A DNA stretch of 64,000 nt, taken from contig NZ_PYGC01000003.1 in NCBI RefSeq assembly GCF_003014495.1, positions 372,001 to 436,000 on the forward strand, in the 5' to 3' direction. The position numbers and the translations under genes were made by a program. Of this stretch, positions 35,150-43,532 are shown piece by piece. Below the pieces are notes generated by a model. It worked only from the letters and a program-made list of their open reading frames with translations, was not told the origin of the DNA and searched no databases. This DNA comes from Prolixibacter denitrificans. Lineage in GTDB: Bacteria; Bacteroidota; Bacteroidia; Bacteroidales; Prolixibacteraceae. The number at the start of each line of letters is the position of its first letter. Position 1 is the stretch's first letter.

Positions 35150-36970
35150 TTAGTCGTGTGAAAAATGACGCAACATTTTCTGGTAAGCGGAGAAAACACG
35201 AGCTCTCGAAATGAATCCAACGTATTTGCCTTCATCAATTACCGCCAAATTATAACGCCCGCAGGAGTGAAACTTGTCCGCCACTTCCTGCATCGAGTCA
35301 TTGCTCGACACGTAAAACTCCGGCATGTACATCAAATCCTTCACCTTGATCTTGTCGTATTTATCGGGTCGGAAAATCAAATGTCGCACGTCATCCATTT
35401 TCAGCATACCGCGCATGTTGTTTTCGTCATCTACGATAGGGAAAATATTTCGATGCGAAACTTCGATAATCTTTACCAAATCGCCCAGGCTGGCATCCGC
35501 GTGCACCGGCTTAAAATCAGTTTCGATGAGCTTGTTTACCCGCATCATCGACAGAACTGCTTTGTTTTTATCGTGCGTAAACAACTCTTTCCGTTGAGCG
35601 AGCTGATAGGTATAAACCGAATTTTTCACGAACAAGCGAACCGTCAGATACGATACCGATGCCACAATCATTAGCGGGACAAACATCTTGTATCCTCCGG
35701 TTATCTCTGCAATCAGAAATATCCCGGTTAAGGGAGCATGCAGCACCCCGGCAATCAATCCCGCCATCGCGATAAGCGCAAAGGTATTCTCATTCACCAC
35801 ATGGATTCCCGTGGTATTGAGGAAGAGCGCAAACAGCATCCCGGTGTGCACTCCCATGAACAAAGTCGGTGCGAAGATACCTCCTACACCACCGGCCCCG
35901 AAGGTAATACTGGTAGCAAAAATCTTCACCAGAATCAGCAAAATGATGAAAATAAATACGGTGTAGATATTTCCCCGCATGAAGTCGAATAGCGAATTGT
36001 CATACAAATAGCCCAGATGGCCTTGTAAACAACTGTTGATTGGGTTATAGCCTTCTCCGAACAAAGGAGGGAAAAGGAAAACAATCAGTCCCAACAGCAC
36101 ACCTCCGATCAACAATCGCTTCCACTCGTTCGACATTCCATCGAACCATTTACTGATAAGCCGGTAAATTTTGGAAAAGTAAGCTGAAACCAAACCTGTC
36201 ACAACGCCCAGCAAAATATACCAGGGAAGATCTCCATGAGTAAAGGTTGCCTGAAACTTAAAAGGATACAACACATCCTGTCCCAGGAAGAAATAAGATG
36301 TGATCACCGCTGTTATGGATGAAACCAACAACGGAATCAGTGAAAAAGAGGTTAAATCAATCATGATCACCTCAACCGCAAAAACGATGGCCGTGATGGG
36401 AGCTTTGAAGATAGCCGCCATGGCAGCTGCCGACGCACATCCCAGCATCAGCATAATCTGTTTGTACTCGAGGTGAAAAAGGATGGCCAAATTAGAACCG
36501 ATGGCGGCACCGGTTGCTACAGTTGGTCCCTCCAATCCAACCGAACCACCAAATCCCACCGTCAACGAACTGGTGATAATAGACGAAAACATGTTGTGCC
36601 GCCTGATTTTCCCGTTACGTTGCGAGAGGGAATAAAGTACATTGGGAATCCCGTGTCGAACAGGACGCTTGACCACATATTTGATGATGAATACCGTAAG
36701 CGAAAGACCGAAGATGGGAAATATGAAATTGAAATAGGAATGTATCTTTTCAGGAATGTAGGTATCAAGCAGCCCATCGATGAACCAAACCGAATTTTTA
36801 ATGATTACTGCTGAAAAACCACCGCCAATGCCCACCAAAATACTGAGCATGATAATAAAGGTTCCCGGTTTTATATGAGTTAGCCTCCATTTATGAAATC
36901 GGGCCAATGGGGTATTCACGTACGACATGCTATTCCTATCTGCTATATTTTCCTTTTCTGAAAGCGCCAT
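35150..36970 (-). CDS. ClC-family anion channel/transporter with C-terminal CBS domains (copy 2)
   Basis: A 606-residue paralogue of the downstream gene. GGSVGLEGPTVATG carries the gating Glu, FKAPITAIVFAVEVIMIDL again has Val at the internal proton-Glu position, and RHGIPNVLYSL replaces GSGIP. The C-terminal CBS pair includes VHADASLGDLVKIIEVS and SNDSMQEVADKFH. The two genes clearly arose by tandem duplication but have diverged well beyond recent copies. They are likely co-transcribed, this one first. Whether the pair forms a heterodimer is open. Confidence 0.9.
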   Translation of the reverse strand: MALSEKENIADRNSMSYVNTPLARFHKWRLTHIKPGTFIIMLSILVGIGGGFSAVIIKNSVWFIDGLLDTYIPEKIHSYFNFIFPIFGLSLTVFIIKYVVKRPVRHGIPNVLYSLSQRNGKIRRHNMFSSIITSSLTVGFGGSVGLEGPTVATGAAIGSNLAILFHLEYKQIMLMLGCASAAAMAAIFKAPITAIVFAVEVIMIDLTSFSLIPLLVSSITAVITSYFFLGQDVLYPFKFQATFTHGDLPWYILLGVVTGLVSAYFSKIYRLISKWFDGMSNEWKRLLIGGVLLGLIVFLFPPLFGEGYNPINSCLQGHLGYLYDNSLFDFMRGNIYTVFIFIILLILVKIFATSITFGAGGVGGIFAPTLFMGVHTGMLFALFLNTTGIHVVNENTFALIAMAGLIAGVLHAPLTGIFLIAEITGGYKMFVPLMIVASVSYLTVRLFVKNSVYTYQLAQRKELFTHDKNKAVLSMMRVNKLIETDFKPVHADASLGDLVKIIEVSHRNIFPIVDDENNMRGMLKMDDVRHLIFRPDKYDKIKVKDLMYMPEFYVSSNDSMQEVADKFHSCGRYNLAVIDEGKYVGFISRARVFSAYQKMLRHFSHD

Positions 36971-37214
36971 AAAATTAAGAAAAAACGAGTACGTTCAACA
37001 TTTTAACCGGATTCGTACAACCTCCTGACTGTCATACACGACGACAAAAACTGTCTGCGGATTTGCCTCATTCATCTCCTTTTCCCCATCTCCGAGTAGC
37101 AATATTCAGCTCCGAGTTGAAAGATCAAGTTACAAAAACAAAAACTTTCGTGCCGAAAATGTGTCGCTATGGATTCGCCCCTCATATTACTTTTCACAAC
37201 TAATTTACCATACA

Positions 37215-37244
37215 TTTGAGGGAGGTTTGAATAAGCTATCTTTA
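37215..37244 (+). promoter_or_regulatory. Possible promoter for the flavin oxidoreductase-M16 operon
   Basis: TTTG (37215-37218), an 18-base spacer and TATCTTTA (one mismatch to TAnnTTTG) precede the start codon by about 20 bases. The remaining 293-base gap shows no gene. Confidence 0.4.
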
Positions 37245-37263
37245 CCTTTTATTCAAGTAAAAT

Positions 37264-38217
37264 ATGGCACAAAATAAAATATGCGAACTCTTCAATATTG
37301 AGTTTCCCATCATTCAGGCAGGCATGGTTTGGTGCTCCGGTTGGCGTCTGGCTTCCGCAGTAAGTAACCATGGCGGATTAGGCATCATCGGAGCTGGATC
37401 AATGCACCCCGAGACATTGGAAGAACATATCCGGAAAAACCGAAAAGCCACGTCAAAACCATTTGGTGTAAATGTTCCGTTGCTCTATCCCGAGATGGAT
37501 AAAGTAATGGACATACTGGTGCGTGAGAAAGTGGAAATTGTTTTTACCTCGGCAGGAAATCCGAAAAAATGGACTCCTTTCCTCAAGGAACACGGTATGA
37601 CAGTCGTTCATGTGGTATCCTCGGCCAAATTTGCCTTGAAGGCGGAAGAAGCCGGAGTAGATGCAGTGGTTGCTGAAGGTTTTGAAGCGGGTGGTCACAA
37701 TGGTCGCGAGGAAACCACCACCATGACCTTGATTCCTGCGGTTCGGAGAGCGACCAAACTTCCATTAATTGCAGCAGGAGGAATTGGAACCGGGCCAGCA
37801 ATGTTTGCCGCTATGGCATTGGGTGCCGATGGCGTTCAAATTGGTTCGCGTTTCGCTGTAGCGGAAGAATCCTCAGCCCATCAAATGTTTAAACAACGCG
37901 TGGTCGATGCTGTTGAAGGAGACACGAAGCTGATGTTGAAAAAGCTGGCACCTGTGCGTTTAATGAAAAACCACTTTTTCGAAATGGTTTCGCAGGCTGA
38001 AGAGCGTTGTGACGATGCTGATGCCCTGAGAACGCTTCTTGGTAAAGGACGTTCCAAGAAAGGAATTTTCGAAGGTGATATGGAAGAAGGTGAACTGGAA
38101 ATCGGGCAGGTTTCTTCTATCATCGACCGTATTCAGCCTGTATCCGAAATCATGGAAGAGCTGATAACTGATTACCGGAAAACGCTCATAACGCTTCAGC
38201 AACATTCACCTTTTTAA
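37264..38217 (+). CDS. NAD(P)H-dependent flavin oxidoreductase (nitronate monooxygenase/FabK family)
   Basis: A 317-residue FMN-binding TIM barrel. FPIIQAGMVWCSG is the family start, AEGFEAGGHNGREE holds the flavin-site His-Asn, and LIAAGGIGTGPAMFAAMALGADGVQIGSRF is the phosphate-binding end. Members act as nitronate monooxygenases, 2-nitropropane dioxygenases or enoyl-ACP reductase FabK; this cannot be decided by eye. It is followed by two M16 peptidase genes after nine bases, so it is probably in one operon with them. Confidence 0.87.
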   Translation: MAQNKICELFNIEFPIIQAGMVWCSGWRLASAVSNHGGLGIIGAGSMHPETLEEHIRKNRKATSKPFGVNVPLLYPEMDKVMDILVREKVEIVFTSAGNPKKWTPFLKEHGMTVVHVVSSAKFALKAEEAGVDAVVAEGFEAGGHNGREETTTMTLIPAVRRATKLPLIAAGGIGTGPAMFAAMALGADGVQIGSRFAVAEESSAHQMFKQRVVDAVEGDTKLMLKKLAPVRLMKNHFFEMVSQAEERCDDADALRTLLGKGRSKKGIFEGDMEEGELEIGQVSSIIDRIQPVSEIMEELITDYRKTLITLQQHSPF

Positions 38218-38226
38218 TAACTGTAT

Positions 38227-39474
38227 ATGATTTCATTTGAAAAACATACACTCCCCAATGGCCTCAAAGTCATTGTCCATCAGGATAAAGTAACACCATT
38301 TGCGGCCGTTAACGTGGCATATAATGTGGGGTCCAAGCATGAAACCCCGGACAGAACCGGTTTTGCGCACCTGTTCGAACACCTCACGTTTGGCGGAAGC
38401 CGGCATGTACCCGACTTCGACACACCAGTGCAGCAGGCAGGAGGTTCGAACAACGCCTTCACCACGGTCGATCTCACTAATTACTACATCACACTTCCGG
38501 CCCAAAATATCGAAACAGCCATGTGGATCGAATCAGATCGGATACTGGAACCGGCCTTTACAAACGAAATACTGAGTAGAGAGAAAAAAGTGGTCATCGA
38601 AGAATTTAACCAGCGTTACCTCAACCAGCCATACGGTGATGTATGGCATTTGATTCGTGACCTGGCTTACAAAGTGCATCCCTACCGCTGGCCAACCATT
38701 GGCAGCACGCCCGACCATGTTGCTCAGGCTACCCTGGATGAAGTGAAACAGTTCTTTTACAATCACTACGCTCCCAACAATGCAGTACTGGTTCTTTCCG
38801 GCAATCTTGTTCCCGATAAGGCTTTCCGACTCGCCGAAAAATGGTTCAGCGAAATTCCCTTCCGTGAATTGATGAATCCTCCGCGTGAACCGGAGCCAGT
38901 GCAAACAGAAAACAGGGAGATAACCGTAGAGCGTGATGTTCCGATGGATGCTTTTTATATCGGATGGCATATGGGAGCTCGCGATGCCGACGACTTTTTT
39001 GCAGCTGATTTGCTTTCTGATATTCTTTCGAACGGAAAATCTTCGCGATTCCAGCAAAGGTTGGTGAAGGAGAAAAAACTTTTCAACGAACTGGATGCTT
39101 TCCTTTCGGGAGAAAATGACCCCGGCCTTTTCACGGTAGTGGGTCGGGTAAATCCGGGAATTGGTTTTGAAAAGGCCAAAAAGGCCGTACTCGATGAAAT
39201 ACAGAAAACGGTTCAGGAAAAACCGCTGGACTATGAGTTGGAGAAAGTGAAGAACAAAGTGGAAGCACATTTGCTTTACCACGAAGTCGGATATCTCGAC
39301 AACGCCATCCAGCTGGCTAATTACGAACTACTGGGCGGCGCTGCCCAAATTAACGAACAGGTAGAGCACTACCGCAAAGTTACGCCAGACGATATCCTTC
39401 GTGTCGCCGGGAAAATATTCCGGGAAGGAAACATGAATACACTGAACTACTTATCGAAGAAAGACGGAAAATGA
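38227..39474 (+). CDS. M16-family zinc peptidase, catalytic subunit
   Basis: A 415-residue pitrilysin-type peptidase with the inverted zinc motif H48-LF-E51-H52 (HLFEHLTFGGS) and the downstream metal-ligand Glu region (REKKVVIEEFNQRY). The inactive-half partner follows at once, overlapping by four bases (ATGA), the beta/alpha arrangement of mitochondrial processing peptidase. No signal peptide is apparent, so it is likely cytoplasmic. Substrates unknown. Confidence 0.92.
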   Translation: MISFEKHTLPNGLKVIVHQDKVTPFAAVNVAYNVGSKHETPDRTGFAHLFEHLTFGGSRHVPDFDTPVQQAGGSNNAFTTVDLTNYYITLPAQNIETAMWIESDRILEPAFTNEILSREKKVVIEEFNQRYLNQPYGDVWHLIRDLAYKVHPYRWPTIGSTPDHVAQATLDEVKQFFYNHYAPNNAVLVLSGNLVPDKAFRLAEKWFSEIPFRELMNPPREPEPVQTENREITVERDVPMDAFYIGWHMGARDADDFFAADLLSDILSNGKSSRFQQRLVKEKKLFNELDAFLSGENDPGLFTVVGRVNPGIGFEKAKKAVLDEIQKTVQEKPLDYELEKVKNKVEAHLLYHEVGYLDNAIQLANYELLGGAAQINEQVEHYRKVTPDDILRVAGKIFREGNMNTLNYLSKKDGK

Positions 39475-40754
39475 TAAATCCCGATAGAAATCAACAACCG
39501 GATATTTCTCCGGTAGGAAAAATAAACTTTCTGGAACCGGAAAAACATCAGCTGAGCAACGGTTCATCGGTTTACCTGATGCATGGCGGTGAGCAGGAGA
39601 TTGTGAAACTCGATTTTCTATTCCGCGCCGGCAGTTGGTACGATAAACGCAAGCTAGATAGCGTAATGGCGGCATCGATGCTGCACGAAGGCACTTCGTC
39701 AAGAACCGCAGCGCAGTTAGCAGATACGTTCGATTTTTACGGAGCGCAGTTCAATGCCAGTCCATATTACGACAACAGCTACGTTTCGTTCCTTAGCCTG
39801 AAAAAACATCTGCCAACGTTACTTCCGGTGGTGTCGGATATTCTCCGGGATTCAGTATTTCCGGAAAACGAATTTGAGATTCTGCGGCAAAAGCGGAAAC
39901 AAAAAGCGCTGGTCGACTCGAAAACCGTTGGGATAACCGCCCAACGCACTTTTCTGCGCAAGGTTATGGGAAATCATCATCCTTATGCGCCCATCAGTTC
40001 ATTCGATTTGTACGATAAGGTCACCCGCGATCATGCTCACGAATTCTATCGGAATCACTACACCTCGGAGCGAATGAATATCATTGCCTCCGGACTTGTG
40101 GATAAGGAAACATTGGCAATTCTGGAAGAATCGTTTGGTACACCATGGGGAGGTTCGACAAATGATGCCCCCGACATAAGCCTTTTACAGCTTCCGGCTC
40201 CCGAAAAGGTCGATATCCATAAAAAGGGAGCTTCGCAAAATGCCATTGCCATTGGCCGACTGATGCCCACACTAAATCATCCGGATTATCCTGCATTGAA
40301 AGTGCTGATTACCCTACTTGGGGGTTTCTACGGCTCGCGCCTGATGAAGAATCTCCGGGAAGACAAGGGATATACGTATTCGGTGCACACTTCGTCTATA
40401 CCGTTTTTACACCAGGGCATTTTTCTGACTTTCTCGGAAGTGGGAACGGAAGTTTCAGCGGACGCCGTAAAACAAATTTATCATGAAATGGAACGGTTGC
40501 AAAATGAACTGGTTCCGGAAGATGAACTGGAAATGGTCCGCAGTTACATGATGGGACGTGTTTTGCGCGAATTCGATGGCCCCTTTGCCATGTCGCAAAG
40601 CTTTGAAACCATCTTTGAGTTTGGATTAACTTACGGATACTATGAAAGGCTTATCGAGACGATCCGGAATATTACCCCTACCGAAATTCAGAATTTGGCT
40701 CAGCAATATTTATCGCCCGATTCGATGACGCAAGTAGTTGCGGGACATCTATAA
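39471..40754 (+). CDS. M16-family partner lacking the zinc motif
   Basis: A 427-residue M16 fold without HxxEH: the corresponding site reads AASMLHEGTSSR. It keeps the substrate-binding RY segment (GSRLMKNLREDKGYTYSV), so it should pair with the upstream subunit, as MPP-alpha does with MPP-beta. Start codon overlaps the previous stop by four bases. It ends at a bidirectional terminator. Confidence 0.92.
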   Translation: MINPDRNQQPDISPVGKINFLEPEKHQLSNGSSVYLMHGGEQEIVKLDFLFRAGSWYDKRKLDSVMAASMLHEGTSSRTAAQLADTFDFYGAQFNASPYYDNSYVSFLSLKKHLPTLLPVVSDILRDSVFPENEFEILRQKRKQKALVDSKTVGITAQRTFLRKVMGNHHPYAPISSFDLYDKVTRDHAHEFYRNHYTSERMNIIASGLVDKETLAILEESFGTPWGGSTNDAPDISLLQLPAPEKVDIHKKGASQNAIAIGRLMPTLNHPDYPALKVLITLLGGFYGSRLMKNLREDKGYTYSVHTSSIPFLHQGIFLTFSEVGTEVSADAVKQIYHEMERLQNELVPEDELEMVRSYMMGRVLREFDGPFAMSQSFETIFEFGLTYGYYERLIETIRNITPTEIQNLAQQYLSPDSMTQVVAGHL

Positions 40755-40781
40755 AAAAAGGGGCTCAAAAGCCCCTTTCCT
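40754..40781. terminator. Bidirectional terminator between M16 and glycosyltransferase genes
   Basis: AAAGGGGCT/AGCCCCTTT with a CAAA loop, flanked by an A-run on the left and T-rich bases on the right. Confidence 0.8.
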
Positions 40782-40798
40782 ATTTATTATCAAAGTAG

Positions 40799-41761
40799 TT
40801 ATTCTTTCAGATCATCCGTTTTTGTTTCGATGAGATATACATTTCGTTCGGAGGCACTGCGGGAAATCAGTTCGCCCAAAAAGCCAGCGAGGAAAAGCTG
40901 TGTTCCCATCAGCATGAACGAAAGCGCCAGATAGAAATAGGGACTCTCCGTTACTTTGGCAGCATGAATGTCATTCGCCACACAATACAGTTTGTAACCG
41001 CCCAACCATAACGATGCCAGGAAACCGATGACAAACATAAAAGTGCCCAGCGTTCCGAACAAATGCATCGGTCGTTTTCCAAAGCGGGAAATGAAATAGA
41101 TGGACATCAAATCGAGGTAGCCGTAAATAAACCGGCTCAATCCAAATTTGGTCTTACCATATTTCCGGGCACGGTGTTGTACGACCTTCTCTCCAATCTG
41201 AGTAAAACCAGCCTGCTTGGCAATGTATGGAATGTACCGGTGCATCTCACCGTACACTTCAATACTCTTCACTACCTTTTTCCGGTAAGCTTTCAAACCA
41301 CAGTTAAAATCGTGCAGTTTGATTCCCGTTACTTTGCTCGCAGTGAAGTTATAGAGTTTGCTAGGTAGTGTTTTGGAAATCGGATCGTACCGCTTTTTCT
41401 TCCATCCCGATACTAAATCATATCCGCCTTCAATGACCATACGGTACAATTCCGGAATTTCATCGGGGCTATCCTGTAAATCGGCGTCCATGGTAATTAC
41501 CACATCCCCTTTCACTTCTTCGAAAGCAGTATGTAACGCTGCCGATTTTCCGTAGTTGCGACGAAAACGAACGCCTCGGGCATGTTCATCTTCCCGGGCT
41601 TTTTGCTCAATCCATTTCCACGAACCATCGTTACTGCCATCATCCACATACACTACTTCGAATGAGAAGCCATTTTCGTTCATCACCCTCGTGATCCACT
41701 CGTGCAGTTCAGGCAGCGACTCTTCCTCATTAAATAAGGGTACTACAACCGATATATCCAT
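40799..41761 (-). CDS. Family 2 glycosyltransferase (polyprenyl-phosphate type)
   Basis: A 320-residue GT2. VVVPLFNEEESLPELHEWI and DADLQDSPDEIPEL are the nucleotide-sugar-binding signature, and the C-terminal part has two membrane helices (GTLGTFMFVIGFLASLWLGG and FYLALSFMLMGTQLFLAGF), the layout of DPM1/GtrB/ArnC-like enzymes that load a sugar on a polyprenyl phosphate. It lies 21 bases after a DUF4199 gene and is probably co-transcribed. Sugar identity unknown. Confidence 0.9.
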   Translation of the reverse strand: MDISVVVPLFNEEESLPELHEWITRVMNENGFSFEVVYVDDGSNDGSWKWIEQKAREDEHARGVRFRRNYGKSAALHTAFEEVKGDVVITMDADLQDSPDEIPELYRMVIEGGYDLVSGWKKKRYDPISKTLPSKLYNFTASKVTGIKLHDFNCGLKAYRKKVVKSIEVYGEMHRYIPYIAKQAGFTQIGEKVVQHRARKYGKTKFGLSRFIYGYLDLMSIYFISRFGKRPMHLFGTLGTFMFVIGFLASLWLGGYKLYCVANDIHAAKVTESPYFYLALSFMLMGTQLFLAGFLGELISRSASERNVYLIETKTDDLKE

Positions 41762-41782
41762 CTGGTAAAAAGCTCTTTCTTT

Positions 41783-42334
41783 TTAATTCTGTTCTTCCTC
41801 GTTCACGACTTCACCGAAAGGATCTTCGGGATTTCGTTTAAAGAAAATTGCAAGAATCAAAGAAAAGATAAATCCGATTAAGGTCAAAGAAAAGACAGTC
41901 GATAATCCCATCGTCAGAGGCGACGTAAACTTCTTCATGAAATCCATAGTTGCTTCAACTTTATCTTCGGACATTCCGCTTTCCAAAGATTTTTGCTCCA
42001 TGAATATGAAGTATTTATCCATCAACCCGCTATCAATAAATTTGTAAAGGATGAAAATAAAGAATCCCAATAAAATAGAGGCAAAAAAAGCTTGCGCCGT
42101 CCCCAGTCCCAGTGCTCTTCCGTAAGGCATTCCCTCAGCTCCACTTTTTTCACGGAATAAATACATGCCCCAGGCAATGCCTCCCAAAATAATGGCATAG
42201 GAAATATATCCACCGATTTGAGAGAATGGATTTCCACTGACGTAGAATATCACCTGCGATAATATAAGCGCAAGTCCCAAATACAATCCATAGGACATGG
42301 CAGAACTGAATACCGAATTACGTTGATTTTCCAT
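41783..42334 (-). CDS. DUF4199 membrane protein
   Basis: A 183-residue protein with four hydrophobic helices (SYGLYLGLALILSQVIFYV, YISYAIILGGIAWGMYLF, ALGLGTAQAFFASILLGFF and LTLIGFIFSLILAIFF) and an acidic tail. These match the DUF4199 family, common in Bacteroidota and of unknown role. Two ATG codons (42340, 42334) are close; the second gives the usual start. It is upstream of a polyprenyl-type GT2 on one transcript, which may place it in glycolipid or lipid A work, but no activity is shown. Confidence 0.82.
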   Translation of the reverse strand: MENQRNSVFSSAMSYGLYLGLALILSQVIFYVSGNPFSQIGGYISYAIILGGIAWGMYLFREKSGAEGMPYGRALGLGTAQAFFASILLGFFIFILYKFIDSGLMDKYFIFMEQKSLESGMSEDKVEATMDFMKKFTSPLTMGLSTVFSLTLIGFIFSLILAIFFKRNPEDPFGEVVNEEEQN

Positions 42335-42497
42335 GATCATGATTTTTCAATAAACATAAAACAAAGATACCCTTTTTAAACGAACGGGACAGCATCCAGT
42401 AAAAAGTTGCATCAAAAATTTGCAACAGATACAGAGCTGAAAATAAATTTCTTATTCTGTACAGCGAAAAAAAAACATACCCAATCCCCCCATTTTG

Positions 42498-42528
42498 TTT
42501 GGTGCGAATGCTTTTTTTTCTACTTTTG
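42498..42528 (+). promoter_or_regulatory. Promoter of the SRP RNA and tRNA cluster
   Basis: TTTG (42498-42501), exactly 19 bases, then TACTTTTG (42521-42528): a full Bacteroidota primary-sigma promoter about five bases before the 5' end of the SRP RNA. Confidence 0.7.
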
Positions 42529-42531
42529 CCG

Positions 42532-42632
42532 CCGGGTAAGTCCTACGCGACCAGCTCCTGCTGAATTCCCCCAGGGTCGGAAGGCAGCAAGGGTAGGCGG
42601 TTGTAGCGGTGCGACGTAGATCGCTTACCCAC
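42532..42632 (+). ncRNA. ffs: Small SRP (4.5S-type) RNA
   Basis: The 5' GGGTAAG (42534-42540) pairs with CTTACCC (42624-42630). In between, the apical signal-recognition segment GGGTCGGAAGGCAGCAAGGG carries the GGAA tetraloop and the asymmetric A/C-rich bulge that binds Ffh. About 100 bases, bacterial small form without Alu domain. It is followed at once by tRNA genes, with no terminator in between, so it is likely processed from a longer transcript. Confidence 0.92.
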
Positions 42633-42634
42633 TT

Positions 42635-42708
42635 GCCGGATTAGCTCAGTTGGCCAGAGCACGTGATTTGTAATCTCGGGGTCGTCAGTTCGAATCTGAC
42701 ATCCGGCT
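42635..42708 (+). tRNA. tRNA-Thr (UGU)
   Basis: 74 bases. Acceptor GCCGGAT/ATCCGGC, D loop AGTTGGCCA, anticodon loop TTTGTAA with anticodon TGT, T loop TTCGAAT. The anticodon stem CGTGA/TCTCG contains a T-T mismatch in its middle pair. No genomic CCA. Confidence 0.93.
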
Positions 42709-42733
42709 CAGAAAAGTTCTTTAAACGATTGTT

Positions 42734-42816
42734 GGGGAGATACCAAAGTGGCCAACTGGGGCAGACTGTAAATCTGCTGGCGTACGCCTTCGTAGGTTCG
42801 AATCCTGCTCTCCCCA
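42734..42816 (+). tRNA. tRNA-Tyr (GUA), copy 1
   Basis: 83 bases, class II with a long variable arm (stem GGCG/CGCC). Acceptor GGGGAGA/TCTCCCC, anticodon GTA in loop CTGTAAA. A terminator-like hairpin follows at 42868. Confidence 0.95.
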
Positions 42817-42867
42817 CACAGATGATGTTTCGATGTCGACAACGATTCATCATGATGTGCATAATGT

Positions 42868-42906
42868 AAGCCTATTTTCGAAGTGAAAGTAAGGCTTTTT
42901 TTTACG
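42868..42906 (+). terminator. Terminator after the first tRNA-Tyr
   Basis: AAGCCT/AGGCTT extended by ATTTTC/GAAAGT with a single bulge, followed by T8. Confidence 0.7.
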
Positions 42907-42936
42907 CCCTATTTGTGGCATTATGTTCTTAATTTT

Positions 42937-42967
42937 TTTGTCGGTATTGTTTTATTTATTTGCTTTG
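42937..42967 (+). promoter_or_regulatory. Probable promoter of the second tRNA group
   Basis: TTTG (42937-42940), 19 bases, then TTGCTTTG (one mismatch to TAnnTTTG). It lies about 45 bases before the second tRNA-Tyr, after the terminator of the first group. Confidence 0.45.
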
Positions 42968-43011
42968 CATTCCGTTAAAAACGTGGCTTGACGAATAATT
43001 AATGCATCAAC

Positions 43012-43094
43012 GGGGAGATACCAAAGTGGCCAACTGGGGCAGACTGTAAATCTGCTGGCTTATGCCTTCGTAGGTTCGAATCCTGCTCTCCCCA
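43012..43094 (+). tRNA. tRNA-Tyr (GUA), copy 2
   Basis: 83 bases, nearly identical to copy 1; only the tip of the variable arm differs (GGCTTATGCC in place of GGCGTACGCC). Acceptor GGGGAGA/TCTCCCC. Confidence 0.95.
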
Positions 43095-43221
43095 CCGAAG
43101 CTCAGCAATTTACTGCTGAACGTTCATTTAATTGTTGTTTTCCGGAGAGTTGAAAAAAGGAAGTTTTCTCAACTGATTTCACCCGCCACAGGCTTATGAA
43201 AGCCTGGTAAAATATGTATCT

Positions 43222-43294
43222 GCGGGAGTAGCTCAGCTGATAGAGCATCAGCCTTCCAAGCTGAGGGTCGCGGGTTTGAATCCCGTCTCCCGCT
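43222..43294 (+). tRNA. tRNA-Gly (UCC), copy 1
   Basis: 73 bases. Acceptor GCGGGAG/CTCCCGC, anticodon TCC in loop CTTCCAA, T loop TTTGAAT. Confidence 0.95.
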
Positions 43295-43346
43295 CAATTT
43301 CTGCCAATGGAGCAGAATAGGGTAAATCATCCGGAAAACGACTTTT

Positions 43347-43419
43347 GCGGGAGTAGCTCAGCTGATAGAGCATCAGCCTTCCAAGCTGAGGGTCGCGGGT
43401 TTGAATCCCGTCTCCCGCT
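43347..43419 (+). tRNA. tRNA-Gly (UCC), copy 2
   Basis: 73 bases, identical to copy 1, with the same seven bases on its 3' side (TCAATTT counted from the discriminator on). Tandem duplication. Confidence 0.95.
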
Positions 43420-43425
43420 CAATTT

Positions 43426-43497
43426 GCCGATGTAGCTCAGGGGTAGAGCGCTTCCTTGGTAAGGAAGAGGTCACGAGTTCAATTCTCGTCATCGGCT
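43426..43497 (+). tRNA. tRNA-Thr (GGU)
   Basis: 72 bases. Acceptor GCCGATG/CATCGGC, anticodon stem CTTCC/GGAAG, loop TTGGTAA with anticodon GGT. Confidence 0.95.
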
Positions 43498-43502
43498 CAC
43501 GA

Positions 43503-43531
43503 AGCCTGGTTCAACCGACCGGGCTTTTTTG
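43503..43531 (+). terminator. Terminator of the tRNA cluster
   Basis: AGCCTGGT/ACCGGGCT stem (one T-G pair), seven-base loop, T6. It abuts the stop of the convergent gene at 43533. Confidence 0.8.
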
Positions 43532-43532
43532 T

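Noticed and set aside
43222-43419. CRISPR-like direct repeats
   Set aside because: The repeated unit is a whole tRNA-Gly gene, present only twice.
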